64,000 nucleotides of DNA. It comes from Sphingobacteriales bacterium. GTDB taxonomy: Bacteria; Bacteroidota; Bacteroidia; Chitinophagales; Chitinophagaceae. The notes under the pieces are model-generated. The model was not told the DNA's origin, ran no database searches, and saw nothing but the letters and a program-made list of their open reading frames with translations. This document shows positions 20,388-31,070 of the stretch, piece by piece. A program made the translations under genes and the position numbers. The stretch is from NCBI GenBank assembly GCA_016708305.1, contig JADJGB010000008.1, positions 186,001-250,000 of the forward strand, read 5' to 3'. Numbering within the stretch: position 1 is the first letter of the stretch; each line of letters opens with the position of its first letter.

Positions 20388-23300
20388 TTAAAATGTTACA
20401 TTTAATTTAATACCAATTGGCAGCACCCACGGCGTTACATTGTACCTTTCAATACCCTGCTTGAACTGAATACCTCCTCCCTGAATATCGGAGCTGACCT
20501 GGAATGCGTTTTCAGGATCTACGCCTATTTTTGATTCAGTCCAAAGAATAATATTTCTGCTAAAAACACCTATGCTGGCATCATGCAGCCTCAAGGATGA
20601 AGCCCATTTTTGGGGTAAGGCATAACTAAGTGTTATCTCTCTTATCTTGATGTAAGAAGCCGAAAACATAGAAGGTTGCATAAAATCCCAGGGTTAGAAG
20701 CTGCATAAGGCAATGGTCCTAGTGGCATTGGGGTTATTTTTGTCCGCCCCCAATACGTTTTCACCTAAATTCTCGGCATATCCTGTTGGGTTGCCCTGTG
20801 CATCATATCCTGTGGCATATACGCCAGGTATAAACACACCTCCATAGGGAAGTTTGATACCGCTAAATTCAAACGGGTAGCTGGCACGCTCAGGAGTAGG
20901 CCATCCCACTCTGGGGAAATTGCCATCTTTCACGATAATATATTTGTCAGCATTTGCAACTAACCAGTCTCTCAATTCTTTCCCGCTTCTGCTTCCGATA
21001 TCTACAAATTGTTTAAACTGAAGTGAAGATCTAAAATCTTCTGTTCCGTATCTGTAGGTTTGTGAAATAAACTGGCCGCCATTTCTCCAGTCGAAACTCA
21101 TACTCAGGCTTATATTTTTATAGGTTAAAGAAGTTTGCAAGCCCATCAGAAACTTGGGATTAAAATTGCCTATTTTATTCCTTGTATTCCTTGCTTCAAT
21201 GGATACCCATTTGGCACCGCCATCTTCTTCAGCCAGTAATGGCCATCCGTAATAAGGCGATGATTTATCGGTAACGGTTCTCACTTTTGGCCCGTAAATA
21301 TCACCCACTTCTTCTCCCAGATAAGTCCAGGCGCCGCCTTTTGCATCTTCCCAGAAGGTAAAGTAAGGCATTTCATTTGCCAGTTCTTCCACTGTGGTTC
21401 GGTTTTTCGACCAGTTTACATTTACATCCCATCTGAAATTGCGGGTTAAAACCGGAGTACCTCCTAATGATAATTCTAAACCTTTACTTCTCAACAAACC
21501 TGCATTGATTTTTTTGGAAGTATAACCGGTAGAGGAAGTCAGCTGGGTTGTGAAAATCTGGTTTTTGTTGTCAACCATATAATAGGTACCTGAGAAGTTT
21601 AATCTGTTTTTAAACAATGAGATATCAATACCGACCTCGTAAGAAGTGGCTATTTCTGGCTTCAAATCGGGGTTCAGCAATGTGCCTGAGGTAGAAAGTC
21701 GAGGAATGTCGCCCCAGGTGCCTGCATTGCCCAAAACACTTAATAATTGATAAGGATCGGTATCATTGCCCACCTGAGCCATACCGCCTCTGAGTTTTAT
21801 CAGATTTACATCTGCTGCATTGATGCCTGCAATTTTATTTACCAATAAACTAAGCGAAGCGGAAGGATAAAAATAAGGGGCTGCCTTGGGCAGTGTACTG
21901 GACCAGTCATTTCTTCCGGTAACATCTACAAACACCATTTCTCTATAGTCAACAGATGCTGTTCCGTAAATACTGTTTATCCCCTTTTGATAAGAATAAC
22001 TGGAGAAGTCGAGCGAAGCAGGCAGAATATTCTGAACGGTATAAACACCCGGCACAATCAATCCGGCGCCGTTTTTTGATGCATTGCGCAAAGTAGAACC
22101 TTTTTGATAACGTGTATTACCTCCGGCAGAAAGAGATAATCCAAAATCATTGAATTTATCTTTGTAAGTAAATAGAAAATCAGCATTACTTTCAAATGCC
22201 TTAATATTAATCAAACCATAAGCTCCCTTTTTCTCAGATGTATAACTGTTGGGAACCTTAAACTCTCTTTGTTCCTGATAGGTGTCTAATCCGTAACGCA
22301 TCATCAAACTCAGCTTTTTTGTAATTTGCCAATCTGCTTTCAGATTTCCATAAAGGCGGTCGCGCACAAAACCATTGTTTAGCTCATAAGCCAGGAAAAA
22401 CGGATTGTTGTACACGCCATTATACTGGGTACGCTGCTGAATTCCTTCTTGCCCTGGTTCCCAATAATCTCTCAAATCATTAATATCAATGTGCGGAGAC
22501 ACTGCGTAAGCCCATTGAAGCGGATTAGCGCCTCTTTCGCTCGCCGGACGATTGTTTGAATTATTTCTGCTAATGTCAATATTAGTACTGATGCGCAGGT
22601 TTTTATTTACTTTTAAGGATGCCCCCAAATCAAAAGTATTTCTAAACAAATCTGAGCCAGGTACAATACCTTTGTTTTGCATGTTTGAATAAGAAAGTCG
22701 GTAGTTCATCATGTCGCTACTGTTGGCGAGCGAAATTCCGTTTGTGCTGGTTATGCCGGTTTGCACAAAATCTCTCATATTGTTAGGATGCGATACTAAT
22801 GGTAATGGCACTTTTTTCCCTTTTTCGTCCAAAGGACTATTCCATTGCACTGCAAAATAGCCACGGTCTAACTCTCCTCCACCAGTTCCATTCACGTTTT
22901 CCTGAATTAGCCCACCAAAAGGATCGGTAAGAATATTTCCCGATAATTCAATAGGAATGGCAGAAAACTGGCCCGAACCATATTTTGTCTGCCAATCAAG
23001 AAATCTGTACGGTTTATCAAATACTGTGCTGGAGTTAATATTAATAGTCATTCTGTTTAGCCCTTTACCGCTCTTGGTAGTGATCAAAACAACTCCGTTA
23101 CCGGCTCGCGAACCATACAAGGCAGCGGCGCTGGGGCCTTTCAAGATAGTTACACTGGCAATATCGTCAGGGTTAAGGCTCGATATGGAATTACCAAAGT
23201 CAACCCTGTTATCGGTACCCACCTGCGACACGTTGTTCATAGTATTACTGATGGGCACTCCATCAATTACAAATAAAGGCTGGTTATCATTGCTTAATGA

Positions 23301-23860
23301 AGAAGCTCCTCTGATTACCATACTCACAGATGAACCGGCTCCTCCGGTTTGGTTAATAACCACTCCCGGCACTTTACCCGAAAGGCTGTTCAAAACATTT
23401 TCCTGAACCACCCTGTTCATTTCTTTACCATCTACCTCGGCAACGGAATAACCTAATGATTTTTTTCTCTAGTGATACCCAGAGCCGTTACAATTACATC
23501 CGAAAGTTGGGTATAAGACTGCTTCATTTCCACATTTATAACAGTGCGGCCGCCTACTGCTACTTCTTGTTTTTCAAATCCCACAGCAGTAAAAACCAGT
23601 GTGGCATTGCCATCAGCCACACTTATTGAATAAGAACCATTGGCTTTAGAGATGGTGGTGCCCGAACCGTTTTTTTCGGCGATGTTGACACCCTCCAGTG
23701 GACCATTGGCATCACGCACTGTTCCGGTAACTGTAATCCGCTGGCTATTGTTTATATTTGCATAAGCAGCCGTATTAACCGGCAGGTCTGCATTGACAGA
23801 TACACATACAGCGCTTAGAATAAAAGTCAAAAAACAATAGTACATCCACCTCGCAAACAA
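20388..23860 (-). CDS. SusC/RagA-family TonB-dependent outer-membrane transporter (frame broken three times)
   Basis: Large TonB-linked porin. The N-terminal piece has a signal sequence and a carboxypeptidase-like regulatory domain (VTGTVRDANGPLEGVNI) and ends at the family motif DVIVTALGITRE. The plug follows: GKVPGVVINQTGG, FVIDGVPISN, ILKGPSAAALYGSRAGNGVVLITTKSG. The barrel ends in IPIGIKLNVTF. Frame breaks occur at the T7 run 23460-23466 (an extra base restores KKSLGYSVAEVDG), near 20735, and near 20694, where one more C gives SNPWDFMQPS. The start is uncertain: TTG 23860 is in frame, while an ATG at 23868-23870 is out of frame. About 1157 codons in total. Confidence 0.88.
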
Positions 23861-23906
23861 TATTTTTCATGCTTTCTAATTGATTTGGTGATAAGTTGAT
23901 TAATGA

Positions 23907-24434
23907 TTATGGCAGTTTTTCTAATTGCAAACCCAATGGTACCGCCCCCACTCCGGGAATAATTACCGTTAAAGCAAGTTCCATTTTGGTTGGGGTAATA
24001 CTGTTTATCCAATGCGGGTCTTTTTCGCTCTTATCGTTAAGCAGTTCTATAACAGCATCGTAAATCTGTAGCCCCCAGGTACCCTTGTTACCTGCCTTTG
24101 GCAAAATAAAATCGGTGCACCCGGAAATGCTAAATGCCCCTTGGGCATTAAACTCATACTGATTGTCTTTAGTACAGGTAATGGCAGGTATCAATGCAGG
24201 GTTTTTACGCGCTTGCGCCAGCAACGGTGCAATCGCTATCATACTGGTTCCCGCAGGTATTTTAGTGCTACCCAATTTGGCATCCACACTCATTACCAAA
24301 TCTGTTTGCTTCCATTTGCCGGTAACCCAATCTTTTTTATAACGAACCGTTTCGGAAGCGTCGTCATCTTTTTTACACGAAGTGAATAAAAAAGTAATAA
24401 CGACAACCATTAATATAAAGTAAATCTTTTTCAT
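23907..24434 (-). CDS. Lipocalin-like lipoprotein
   Basis: A 175-aa protein with a lipoprotein signal (FLFTSC, Cys20) followed by an acidic KKDDDAS linker. The VTGKWKQTDLVMSV start and later strand pattern (YEFNAQGAFSISGC, GTWGLQIYDAVIELLND) resemble lipocalin-like proteins of Bacteroidota. It is probably attached to the outer or inner membrane. It is the first gene of the minus-strand block, upstream of susC, and faces the divergent AraC regulator. The specific function is unknown. Confidence 0.65.
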   Translation of the reverse strand: MKKIYFILMVVVITFLFTSCKKDDDASETVRYKKDWVTGKWKQTDLVMSVDAKLGSTKIPAGTSMIAIAPLLAQARKNPALIPAITCTKDNQYEFNAQGAFSISGCTDFILPKAGNKGTWGLQIYDAVIELLNDKSEKDPHWINSITPTKMELALTVIIPGVGAVPLGLQLEKLP

Positions 24435-24955
24435 ATCAGCTATTATTAAGTTTTATATTTTATTGTTTAATTGTATTTTTTGAAATTAATAAACGCGTAA
24501 CAAAAAAACCAACAGTCTTTGTTTCCTAACTGAATTAAAATTTCTTTAATAATACTTATTGCTGAATTATTTGTTTGTTTCTTTGGCTTTTAATAAAAAT
24601 AATCCAGTACTAATCTTTTCTTGTTTTGTTTTACATCACCCAAAACATGTTTTACACGAACTCAATTCATTTCTAAATCATGAAAAACAAGTAATCTTTC
24701 AAATAATCAATCGCTTCAGTGAAGATAATCATTATACCCATTAATACTATCAACTAAATTGACCAAATTTGAACTTATTTAGTAAAAGCTATTTTTTCTT
24801 ATAGCCAAAATAAGTTAATGGTCGGAAACTGAAATACTTATGCCAATTTTTTTCATTCTTTTTAAAGAAAATATAGGAAGGGAAAAAATGATGGGAGATC
24901 GATTTTTTTGTTGAATTTATTAATTTCACTATTTTTATTCAAACGAATGTGTCAA
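24435..24955. other. Divergent intergenic region between the Sus block and the AraC gene
   Basis: About 520 nt of very AT-rich DNA without a credible gene. It must hold the promoters of both the lipoprotein-SusC operon and the AraC-type regulator. I found no clear TAnnTTTG box or operator repeat by eye. Confidence 0.5.
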
Positions 24956-25813
24956 ATGAACAAAGAAATCTTGTTTCCGGGCATTACTTCATCCGGATCG
25001 TTCCGTACTTTTTTAAAAAACATGGATTCAGGAACTACCAGGCTTCATCATCATCCCAGCTACGAACTTAATTTTGTTCTGAAGGGTGAAGGCACAAGAT
25101 ATATAGGCAACCATCAGGAACATTTTGAAGAAGGCGACCTCATACTTCTGGGGCCGGGGATACCGCACAACTGGGCAAATAAAAGAAACAGGCCTGCAGC
25201 CTACTCTTCGTTTGTAATGCAGTGGGACAGCGACTTTATTGATAAGATTTGCCAGGTTACACCTGAATTTAAACTTATTGGCAGCTTCCTGGGCATGTCA
25301 AATAAGGGTATTGTTTTGGATAAAGATTTGGGAAAAGAAATTCAGAGATACAAAACCGATTTATTGAACCTGCCAGCCTTTGAAAAACTGATTCTTTTAC
25401 TACAGCTGCTCAATGAGTTTTCCAAATCTCGCGACCATAAAGTATTGCTTCAGGATGGATATAAACTCAGAAGAACTATCCCCAACAGCCGTCTTGAAAA
25501 AGTATTTGAGTTTGTAGAAGAAAATTATTCTGAAAAAATAACTCTGAAAAAAATTGCTTCATTTGTAAATATGAGCGAAGGTGCCTTTTCGAGGTTCTTC
25601 AGCCAGTCCTTTAAAAAACCATTTTTTACTTACCTTAATGAATTCAGAATTAACAAAGCTTATCGTTTTCTGGAAGAAACAGATATGCGCATCAATGAAA
25701 TAGGTTATACCTGTGGTTATGACTGTCTTCAGTTTTTTTACCGACAGTTTATGAAGTTTACAAACTGTGCGCCACAAGATTATCGTAACCGGTTTTTGAG
25801 CGAAAATAATTGA
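24956..25813 (+). CDS. AraC-family transcriptional regulator with cupin sensor domain
   Basis: A 285-aa regulator. The N-terminal cupin domain (LHHHPSYELNFVLKGEGTRYIGN, GDLILLGPGIPHNW) should bind a small ligand. The C-terminal ~100 residues form two helix-turn-helix units (ITLKKIASFVNMSEGAFSRFF and INEIGYTCGYDCLQFFYRQF). I chose ATG 24956 (MNKEILFPG); ATG 24947 would add three residues, and the longer TTG-initiated frame adds only an unconserved hydrophobic stretch. It is divergent from the lipoprotein-SusC-SusD block, the usual position of a local regulator. Confidence 0.88.
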   Translation: MNKEILFPGITSSGSFRTFLKNMDSGTTRLHHHPSYELNFVLKGEGTRYIGNHQEHFEEGDLILLGPGIPHNWANKRNRPAAYSSFVMQWDSDFIDKICQVTPEFKLIGSFLGMSNKGIVLDKDLGKEIQRYKTDLLNLPAFEKLILLLQLLNEFSKSRDHKVLLQDGYKLRRTIPNSRLEKVFEFVEENYSEKITLKKIASFVNMSEGAFSRFFSQSFKKPFFTYLNEFRINKAYRFLEETDMRINEIGYTCGYDCLQFFYRQFMKFTNCAPQDYRNRFLSENN

Positions 25814-25829
25814 TTAGTAAGTTATTAAT

Positions 25830-27404
25830 CTGTAACTTTTTTCTTACGGAATAGTGATTCCAATACTTTCTACAAGTTTCTTCTGTTTATCAATCATTGG
25901 CTCAAGCAGCCACTGATTGTTTACTTTAACTTTTCGAATGTCGGATAGGAAGTTAATAAAATCCCTGATAGAATATTTTGATACTAGCCCTCTCTGCTTC
26001 AACAGGGCAAATATTTTATGATGAACCTGCAAAGCGAGATGATTAATAAACATCCAGCCCTCAAGAGCCTCGTCATTTTGCATATAGGTATAATCATTCC
26101 CTAAAATATTCTTTACCCCATCAAAGAGAACATCTACTCCACAACGACTCTTATAATTTAAAAATACTTTTTCCGGCTCTTCAATTTGGTTTGTAATTAC
26201 AGCAAAACTACCGAAGTAAGGCAGTTGATCAGTAAAATCCTGTTCACTGTAATTCTGTGGATGTTTTCTCATCCGATGGATATAATCCCTTTTCTCTTTA
26301 ATCATCATCGCTTCATCAATAAAAAGATAAACACTCCTGTTTTTATTCACCTTGTAGTTATCGTGATAGATAACCCGCTCATCGAATAGAAAATTATGGG
26401 TAGTGGAAGTTATTTTCTTATAGCGGTTTTTCTTTATCAAGGTGCTGTCCCTCTTTAGTGGAATAATATATTTTAACCCTTCGCTCTCCAATAGTTCCAG
26501 GTTTGCCATAGAGTAAAATCCTTTATCTGCGATTATCATGGCTTCTTTATAACCACTCTCCTGAAGAGCCATGGTTATCATTTTGACATCCTTTATATTC
26601 CCATTGAATAAACGGTAATAAGCCGGCATATAATTGTCGGGGCAATAGAAGTAGAGCAGATTATATAATGGCTCAAAAGATTTATACTTCGTTAGCCCTT
26701 GTTCTACTCCGGTTAAATTCTCCGAATAAGAAACAATGGAAGTGGCATCCATCAGAATAAGGTTCTTATCTCCTGAAAGCTGACGCATATATTGGATGAT
26801 GGGTTCTCTGTTACTGCCGAGGTCTTTTATTAAAGTCGTCATCGTTTTACTATTGACACTAATATCAAATACTTCACTCTGGTAACTTCGCTTGTAGTAA
26901 TAGCTCATGTTCTTTAAAGGAGAGGTGTGTACTAATCTGCAATACAAGGCTACAACTATCCATTCCCACTGCTGAGGAAAATATTGTTTGAGCCCGTCTG
27001 TGATATCCTTGCACCCATCGGAAATAAAAGCCCATAGCCCGTAATCTTTGGTGGACAGATTTTGAATATTTACAGCAGTATATGCTTTCGGCACTTTTCT
27101 GGATATGGCTTCGATGAAGCCGTCTTGCTGGGTAATCCTTCCCAAATAGGGGCCTGTCTTTTTTCTGCCTTTCTTCCGCTCTGCATCATAATAGGCGGTT
27201 ACGCTATAAACATAAAACTTGTCTCCGATTTTTCTGATCTCAGTACCGGGTTTACGGTACTCGTTCACCCATTTGGGGTAAGGGGATTTTTTAGATTTCA
27301 TATATTCCGTATTACGGAATACAAAGCAAGTATAAAAAACCACAAAACCTAATGGAATTGTGGCATAAAGGGAAAATTATATGCCGTATAAGGAAAAGTT
27401 ACAG
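25830..27404 (-). mobile_element. IS1634/IS4-type insertion sequence, about 1575 bp
   Basis: The ends share the inverted repeat CTGTAACTTTT (25830 onward; the complement ends at 27404). The flanks 25824-25828 and 27405-27409 are both ATTAA, a plausible 5-bp target duplication, though the AT-rich context limits certainty. One transposase gene fills the element. It sits 17 nt after the AraC gene stop and does not interrupt a visible gene. A relic of a related end is at 881-908. Confidence 0.8.
25844..27301 (-). CDS. IS1634/IS4-type DDE transposase
   Basis: A 485-aa transposase. Catalytic Asp candidates lie in LILMDATSIVSY and MIIADKGFYSM. The third-residue signature Y-x2-R-x3-E-x6-K is present as YKSRCGVDVLFDGVK, with Asp where Glu is expected. 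The ATG at 27301 (MKSKKSPYPKW) fits the family start; the TTG-led extension to 27343 is unconserved. The frame is intact, in contrast to the other transposases in this window. Confidence 0.85.
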   Translation of the reverse strand: MKSKKSPYPKWVNEYRKPGTEIRKIGDKFYVYSVTAYYDAERKKGRKKTGPYLGRITQQDGFIEAISRKVPKAYTAVNIQNLSTKDYGLWAFISDGCKDITDGLKQYFPQQWEWIVVALYCRLVHTSPLKNMSYYYKRSYQSEVFDISVNSKTMTTLIKDLGSNREPIIQYMRQLSGDKNLILMDATSIVSYSENLTGVEQGLTKYKSFEPLYNLLYFYCPDNYMPAYYRLFNGNIKDVKMITMALQESGYKEAMIIADKGFYSMANLELLESEGLKYIIPLKRDSTLIKKNRYKKITSTTHNFLFDERVIYHDNYKVNKNRSVYLFIDEAMMIKEKRDYIHRMRKHPQNYSEQDFTDQLPYFGSFAVITNQIEEPEKVFLNYKSRCGVDVLFDGVKNILGNDYTYMQNDEALEGWMFINHLALQVHHKIFALLKQRGLVSKYSIRDFINFLSDIRKVKVNNQWLLEPMIDKQKKLVESIGITIP

Positions 27405-27409
27405 ATTAA

Positions 27410-27665
27410 ATTGTTCCTTACAGTCGCCTAAATATAAATCAGTTTTAATTTCCATTTTATTATAATCCTAAATTATTTAGCGAATACATAAAATCTTTGC
27501 TATTCTCTTTTCAAAATAATTCTCAATTTGTTTTATTCTGATTTTTTGGCAAAATCAATCCGCAACATTTTTGAAACTGGTTTTTAACAGGAAGATTTAC
27601 CGCTCAAACAAAATCCTACAAAACAAAAACCTAAAGACTTTATCTTTACCAAAACAGATAACACG
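27410..27665. other. Spacer between IS and M28 peptidase
   Basis: AT-rich with no gene. A TATCTTTA sequence near 27650, shortly before the peptidase ATG, is a weak match to the -7 box TAnnTTTG. Confidence 0.4.
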
Positions 27666-29042
27666 ATGGCTAAAAAATTGTTTTTGATTCCGGCTTTGTT
27701 TTTAAGCATTGCATTATTTGCCCAAACACAGGATGAAGTCTTCATCAAAAAAATTTCGGACGAAATTCTGACTAATGGAAAAGCGTACGACAATCTGAGA
27801 GTGCTTACAAAAACGATCGGCGGCAGACTTTCGGGTTATCCACAGATGTATAAGGCAGAAGACTGGGGCTATAACCTGATGAAGGCTAATGGTAGCGATA
27901 ACACTTACAAGCAAGAATGTATGGTTCCGCATTGGGTGCGTGGCGGGAAAGACGAAGCCATAGTAATTCTTCCCGGTAATAAGAAAAAAGCATTGGATAT
28001 TGTTGCATTGGGCGGCTCAAAGGGAACAGGTACAAAAGGAATAACTGCACCGGTGATTCTGATCAATTCTTTTGAAGAAATGGAGGCTAAAAAAGATCAG
28101 ATAAAGGGAAAGATAGTCTTTTACAACTACAAATTCAACCCGACCTTTATCAGAACCTTTCAGGCTTATGGCGATGCCGTTAAGTTTAGGGGAATGAAAG
28201 GCACTTCCACTGCCGCAAAATATGGCGCTGTGGCCACCATTGTCAGAAGCATGAGCCATGCTACTGATAATTCGCCACACACCGGCGGCACCTGGTATGA
28301 TTCTGCCTATAAAATAAACCCCGCAGTAGCTATTGGCCTGCAGGATGCCGACTGGCTGGCAGAGACACTGTCAAAAAACACTAAAGTAAACGTCTTTTTG
28401 AAAACCAATGGACATTTTCTACCCGACGTTCCCGGCCATAATATTATTGGTGAACTGAAAGGCGCTGAATTTCCTGATGAATACATTACCGTAGGCGGTC
28501 ACTTAGACAGCTGGGATATTTGCGAAGGCGCTCACGATGATGGTGCAGGCGTGGTGCAAACTATTGAAATACTGAGGACTTTTAAGGTGCTGGATTACAA
28601 GCCCAAAAGAACCATTCGGTTTGTACTGTTTGCCAATGAAGAAAACGGCCTGAGAGGCGGTTTGAAATATGCTGAGGAGGCAGTGGCCAAAAAAGAAAAA
28701 CACCTGATGGCAATGGAGAGCGATGCGGGAGGTTTCACACCAAGAGGATTTTTTATGGGCATGTCGAAGGAACAATTTGAAAAAATAATGAAATGGCAAC
28801 CGCTGATTGCTCCCTACGGTTGTAGCGAATTTATGAACGTGGGTGACGGTGGCGCTGATATTTCACCACTCAGGCAAAGACTTAATACGCCCGTAGTAGG
28901 TTTATCGCCCGATTCGCAACGATATTTTGACATTCATCATGCCCGCTCTGATGTGTTTGAAGCGGTGAATAAACGCGAGCTGGAACTGGGGGCTGTAAAC
29001 ATGGCGGCTTTTATTTATCTGGTAGATCAGCATGGCTTGTAA
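27666..29042 (+). CDS. M28-family zinc aminopeptidase, exported
   Basis: A 458-aa protein with a signal peptide (residues 1-20, ending LFAQ) and a PA-domain insertion before the catalytic part. Zinc ligands and catalytic residues typical of M28 are in VGGHLDSWD, GAHDDGAGV, FANEENGLRGG, AMESDAGG and FDIHHARSD. It should release N-terminal amino acids or dipeptides from peptides in the periplasm. The neighbours are an IS upstream and an AI-2E-type transporter 37 nt downstream. Confidence 0.88.
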   Translation: MAKKLFLIPALFLSIALFAQTQDEVFIKKISDEILTNGKAYDNLRVLTKTIGGRLSGYPQMYKAEDWGYNLMKANGSDNTYKQECMVPHWVRGGKDEAIVILPGNKKKALDIVALGGSKGTGTKGITAPVILINSFEEMEAKKDQIKGKIVFYNYKFNPTFIRTFQAYGDAVKFRGMKGTSTAAKYGAVATIVRSMSHATDNSPHTGGTWYDSAYKINPAVAIGLQDADWLAETLSKNTKVNVFLKTNGHFLPDVPGHNIIGELKGAEFPDEYITVGGHLDSWDICEGAHDDGAGVVQTIEILRTFKVLDYKPKRTIRFVLFANEENGLRGGLKYAEEAVAKKEKHLMAMESDAGGFTPRGFFMGMSKEQFEKIMKWQPLIAPYGCSEFMNVGDGGADISPLRQRLNTPVVGLSPDSQRYFDIHHARSDVFEAVNKRELELGAVNMAAFIYLVDQHGL

Positions 29043-29079
29043 TTGATATTTCAGTATTTTGCGATATCAATAATCAAAA

Positions 29080-30192
29080 ATGAATAAAATAAGCGATAAT
29101 GTAATCAGGCAGGTTTTCCTAATTCTGTTGATAGCACTTACAGGCATACTGATAGTTAATAATCTTCAATACTTTATTCTGGGTGTATTGGGAGCCATCA
29201 CCCTGTATATTCTTTTTAGAAATTCTTTTTATACCCTTACTGAAAAAAAGTTCTGGAAAAAGTCATGGACCAGCCTTTTTCTTATTCTGCTTACATTGAT
29301 AGGAATTGCAATGCCGTTATGGTTATTGGTAGAGATACTGATACCACAGGTAAATTCAATATTGGATAACAAGCAAATCATCATTGAAAAATATACTGCG
29401 GTGAAAGTGTTTATGCAAAGCAAGCCGCTGCTTAGGAATATAAATCTATCGGATGCCGACCTGATGGTTTATTTGCAAAAGATTGCCGGGTACATCCCTG
29501 CAGTTCTCAACTCGGTGGCCGAAGTGGTGGTAAATATTCTTACTGCTCTTTTTCTTCTTTACTTTTTGCTGGTTCAGGGCAGAAATATGGAAAGAAGAAT
29601 AAAAGTGTTAATGCCTCTTTCTGACAGCAACCGCCAGATTGTGTGGAACGAAACCAACATGATGGTTCGTGCAAATGCACTGGGAATACCGATTATGGGC
29701 CTTTGCCAGGGGGTAATTGCTGCCATCGGGTACTATATTTTTGGCGTAAATAATGCCCTGCTTTGGGGGATGATTACCGGTGCAGCCACCGTTATACCTG
29801 CTGTGGGTACTATGGTGGTGTGGGTGCCCATTTGCATTGTTCATCTGGCACACGGACATACAACTTCCACCATTGGACTGGCGCTTTATTGTCTGATAGC
29901 TGTGGGTGGTATTGACAACGTTCTTCGGTTTACTATTCTGAAAAAAATTGGCGATGTACACCCGCTTATTACTGTGTTTGGGGTGATATTGGGCTTAAAA
30001 CTATTTGGCATTATCGGATTAATATTCGGGCCGTTGCTTTTGTCCTATTTTAATCTGTTATTAAAAATATACAGAACTGAATTTTCTAAGGAAGAAATTG
30101 TCGATACTGAATCTACAAGGCTTCCCGACCCTAACCCGCCTGATTTGGAAAATAATAATTATGATAACACTGAAAATGAAAATAATTCTTAG
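29080..30192 (+). CDS. AI-2E family transporter (UPF0118)
   Basis: A 370-aa inner-membrane protein with about eight hydrophobic segments, including the family's central GIPIMGLCQGVIAAIGYYIFG stretch and the C-terminal GVILGLKLFGIIGLIFGPLL motif. Family members export small molecules such as AI-2 or, in some cases, sodium ions; the substrate is not readable here. The tail is short, acidic and Asn-rich. It may be co-transcribed with the M28 gene. Confidence 0.8.
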   Translation: MNKISDNVIRQVFLILLIALTGILIVNNLQYFILGVLGAITLYILFRNSFYTLTEKKFWKKSWTSLFLILLTLIGIAMPLWLLVEILIPQVNSILDNKQIIIEKYTAVKVFMQSKPLLRNINLSDADLMVYLQKIAGYIPAVLNSVAEVVVNILTALFLLYFLLVQGRNMERRIKVLMPLSDSNRQIVWNETNMMVRANALGIPIMGLCQGVIAAIGYYIFGVNNALLWGMITGAATVIPAVGTMVVWVPICIVHLAHGHTTSTIGLALYCLIAVGGIDNVLRFTILKKIGDVHPLITVFGVILGLKLFGIIGLIFGPLLLSYFNLLLKIYRTEFSKEEIVDTESTRLPDPNPPDLENNNYDNTENENNS

Positions 30193-30320
30193 CTAAAAAA
30201 AGCAGGTATGAATTCGAAATTCTCCTTCCATATCTTTTCTATATATTTGAGTTCTACATGTTTTATTGCAGCATTTTGAAGTGAAAATTCTGCCTGGAAA
30301 TAAGATTGATCCACAAGCAT
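30189..30320 (-). pseudogene. Possible 3' relic of an unknown gene
   Basis: A short minus-strand frame of 43 codons from an ATG, ending NFEFIPAFFS at 30189. It has coding-like composition (QAEFSLQNAAIKHVELKYIEKIW) and lies at the edge of the IS4-type element. It overlaps the stop codon of the AI-2E gene tail to tail. I do not recognise it; it may be the downstream remnant of a gene interrupted by the IS. Confidence 0.25.
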
Positions 30321-30375
30321 ATAATTTTTGTCTCGAGCAAAACATTAAAAATCATTTTTTATCATTAGCGTTGCG

Positions 30376-31062
30376 TTATAAATCGAACAGTGTCAATTGG
30401 TTATCATTTTGTTCTTTGAAATATTGTAATTGAGTTTGCTGAAACAGTTGATTTATGGGTATTCTTTCAAAAATAGAGATACTCAAAATTTGTAGTATTT
30501 CGCAAAGGCTTTGTTTGAGCATAAATTTCTTTTTGCGATAGCCACCAATACGTAAACGGATACTGCAATCCACACTTGAGTTTTTACTGCATTTTCTGAT
30601 TGCCCCCAGAATGATTTTATTTTAAGGTGTTGCTTTATCCACTTAAAGAATAGCTCTATTTTCCAACGGTGCTTATATAATTGTGCAATGTCTGTGGCTT
30701 TAAGGTGGAAGTTGTTGGTAAGAAACACCAGTGTCTTTCCACTTTCAACATCATAGAATTTTATGAGCCGTATCTTTTCGGGATAATCTTTGCCTGCATA
30801 ATAGTTATTGAGCATAATGGTCTGGTCATATACCACTCCTTTGTCTTTATCCTTTGGGTGCGAGTACAATCGGCGGTAATTCATGTTATCTTTTGCTCTT
30901 GTAATAAAAAAGGCATCACAGCAATGAATCTTGTAAAGCCGCTTGTAATCTACATATCCGCGATCCATGATGTAAAAGCTATTCGTTTCAAATTGTATAA
31001 AATCCAACGCATTTACATCGTGAACATCGGCATTGGAAAATAAAATAAATTCAGGAATAGCG
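30376..31062 (-). pseudogene. IS4-family transposase, C-terminal part
   Basis: Continues the N-terminal part at 32478-32953 after the nested element. It carries the second catalytic Asp in FYIMDRGYVDY and the Y-x2-R-x3-E-x6-K signature YKHRWKIELFFKWIK. A further frame break lies at the T5 run 30530-30534, where A6 on the coding strand would join AIAKK to KFMLKQSLCEILQ. The tail PINQLF...NDNQLTLFDL and the stop at 30376 lie in the terminal repeat. Confidence 0.82.
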
Positions 31063-31070
31063 GTTTTCAA
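31063..31070 (+). repeat. 8-bp target duplication of the nested ISAon1-like element (left)
   Basis: GTTTTCAA, identical to 32470-32477. Confidence 0.85.

Noticed and set aside
24435..24955. CRISPR or small RNA in long AT-rich gaps
   Set aside because: No regularly spaced repeats and no strong terminator-like hairpin were found in the gaps above 300 nt.
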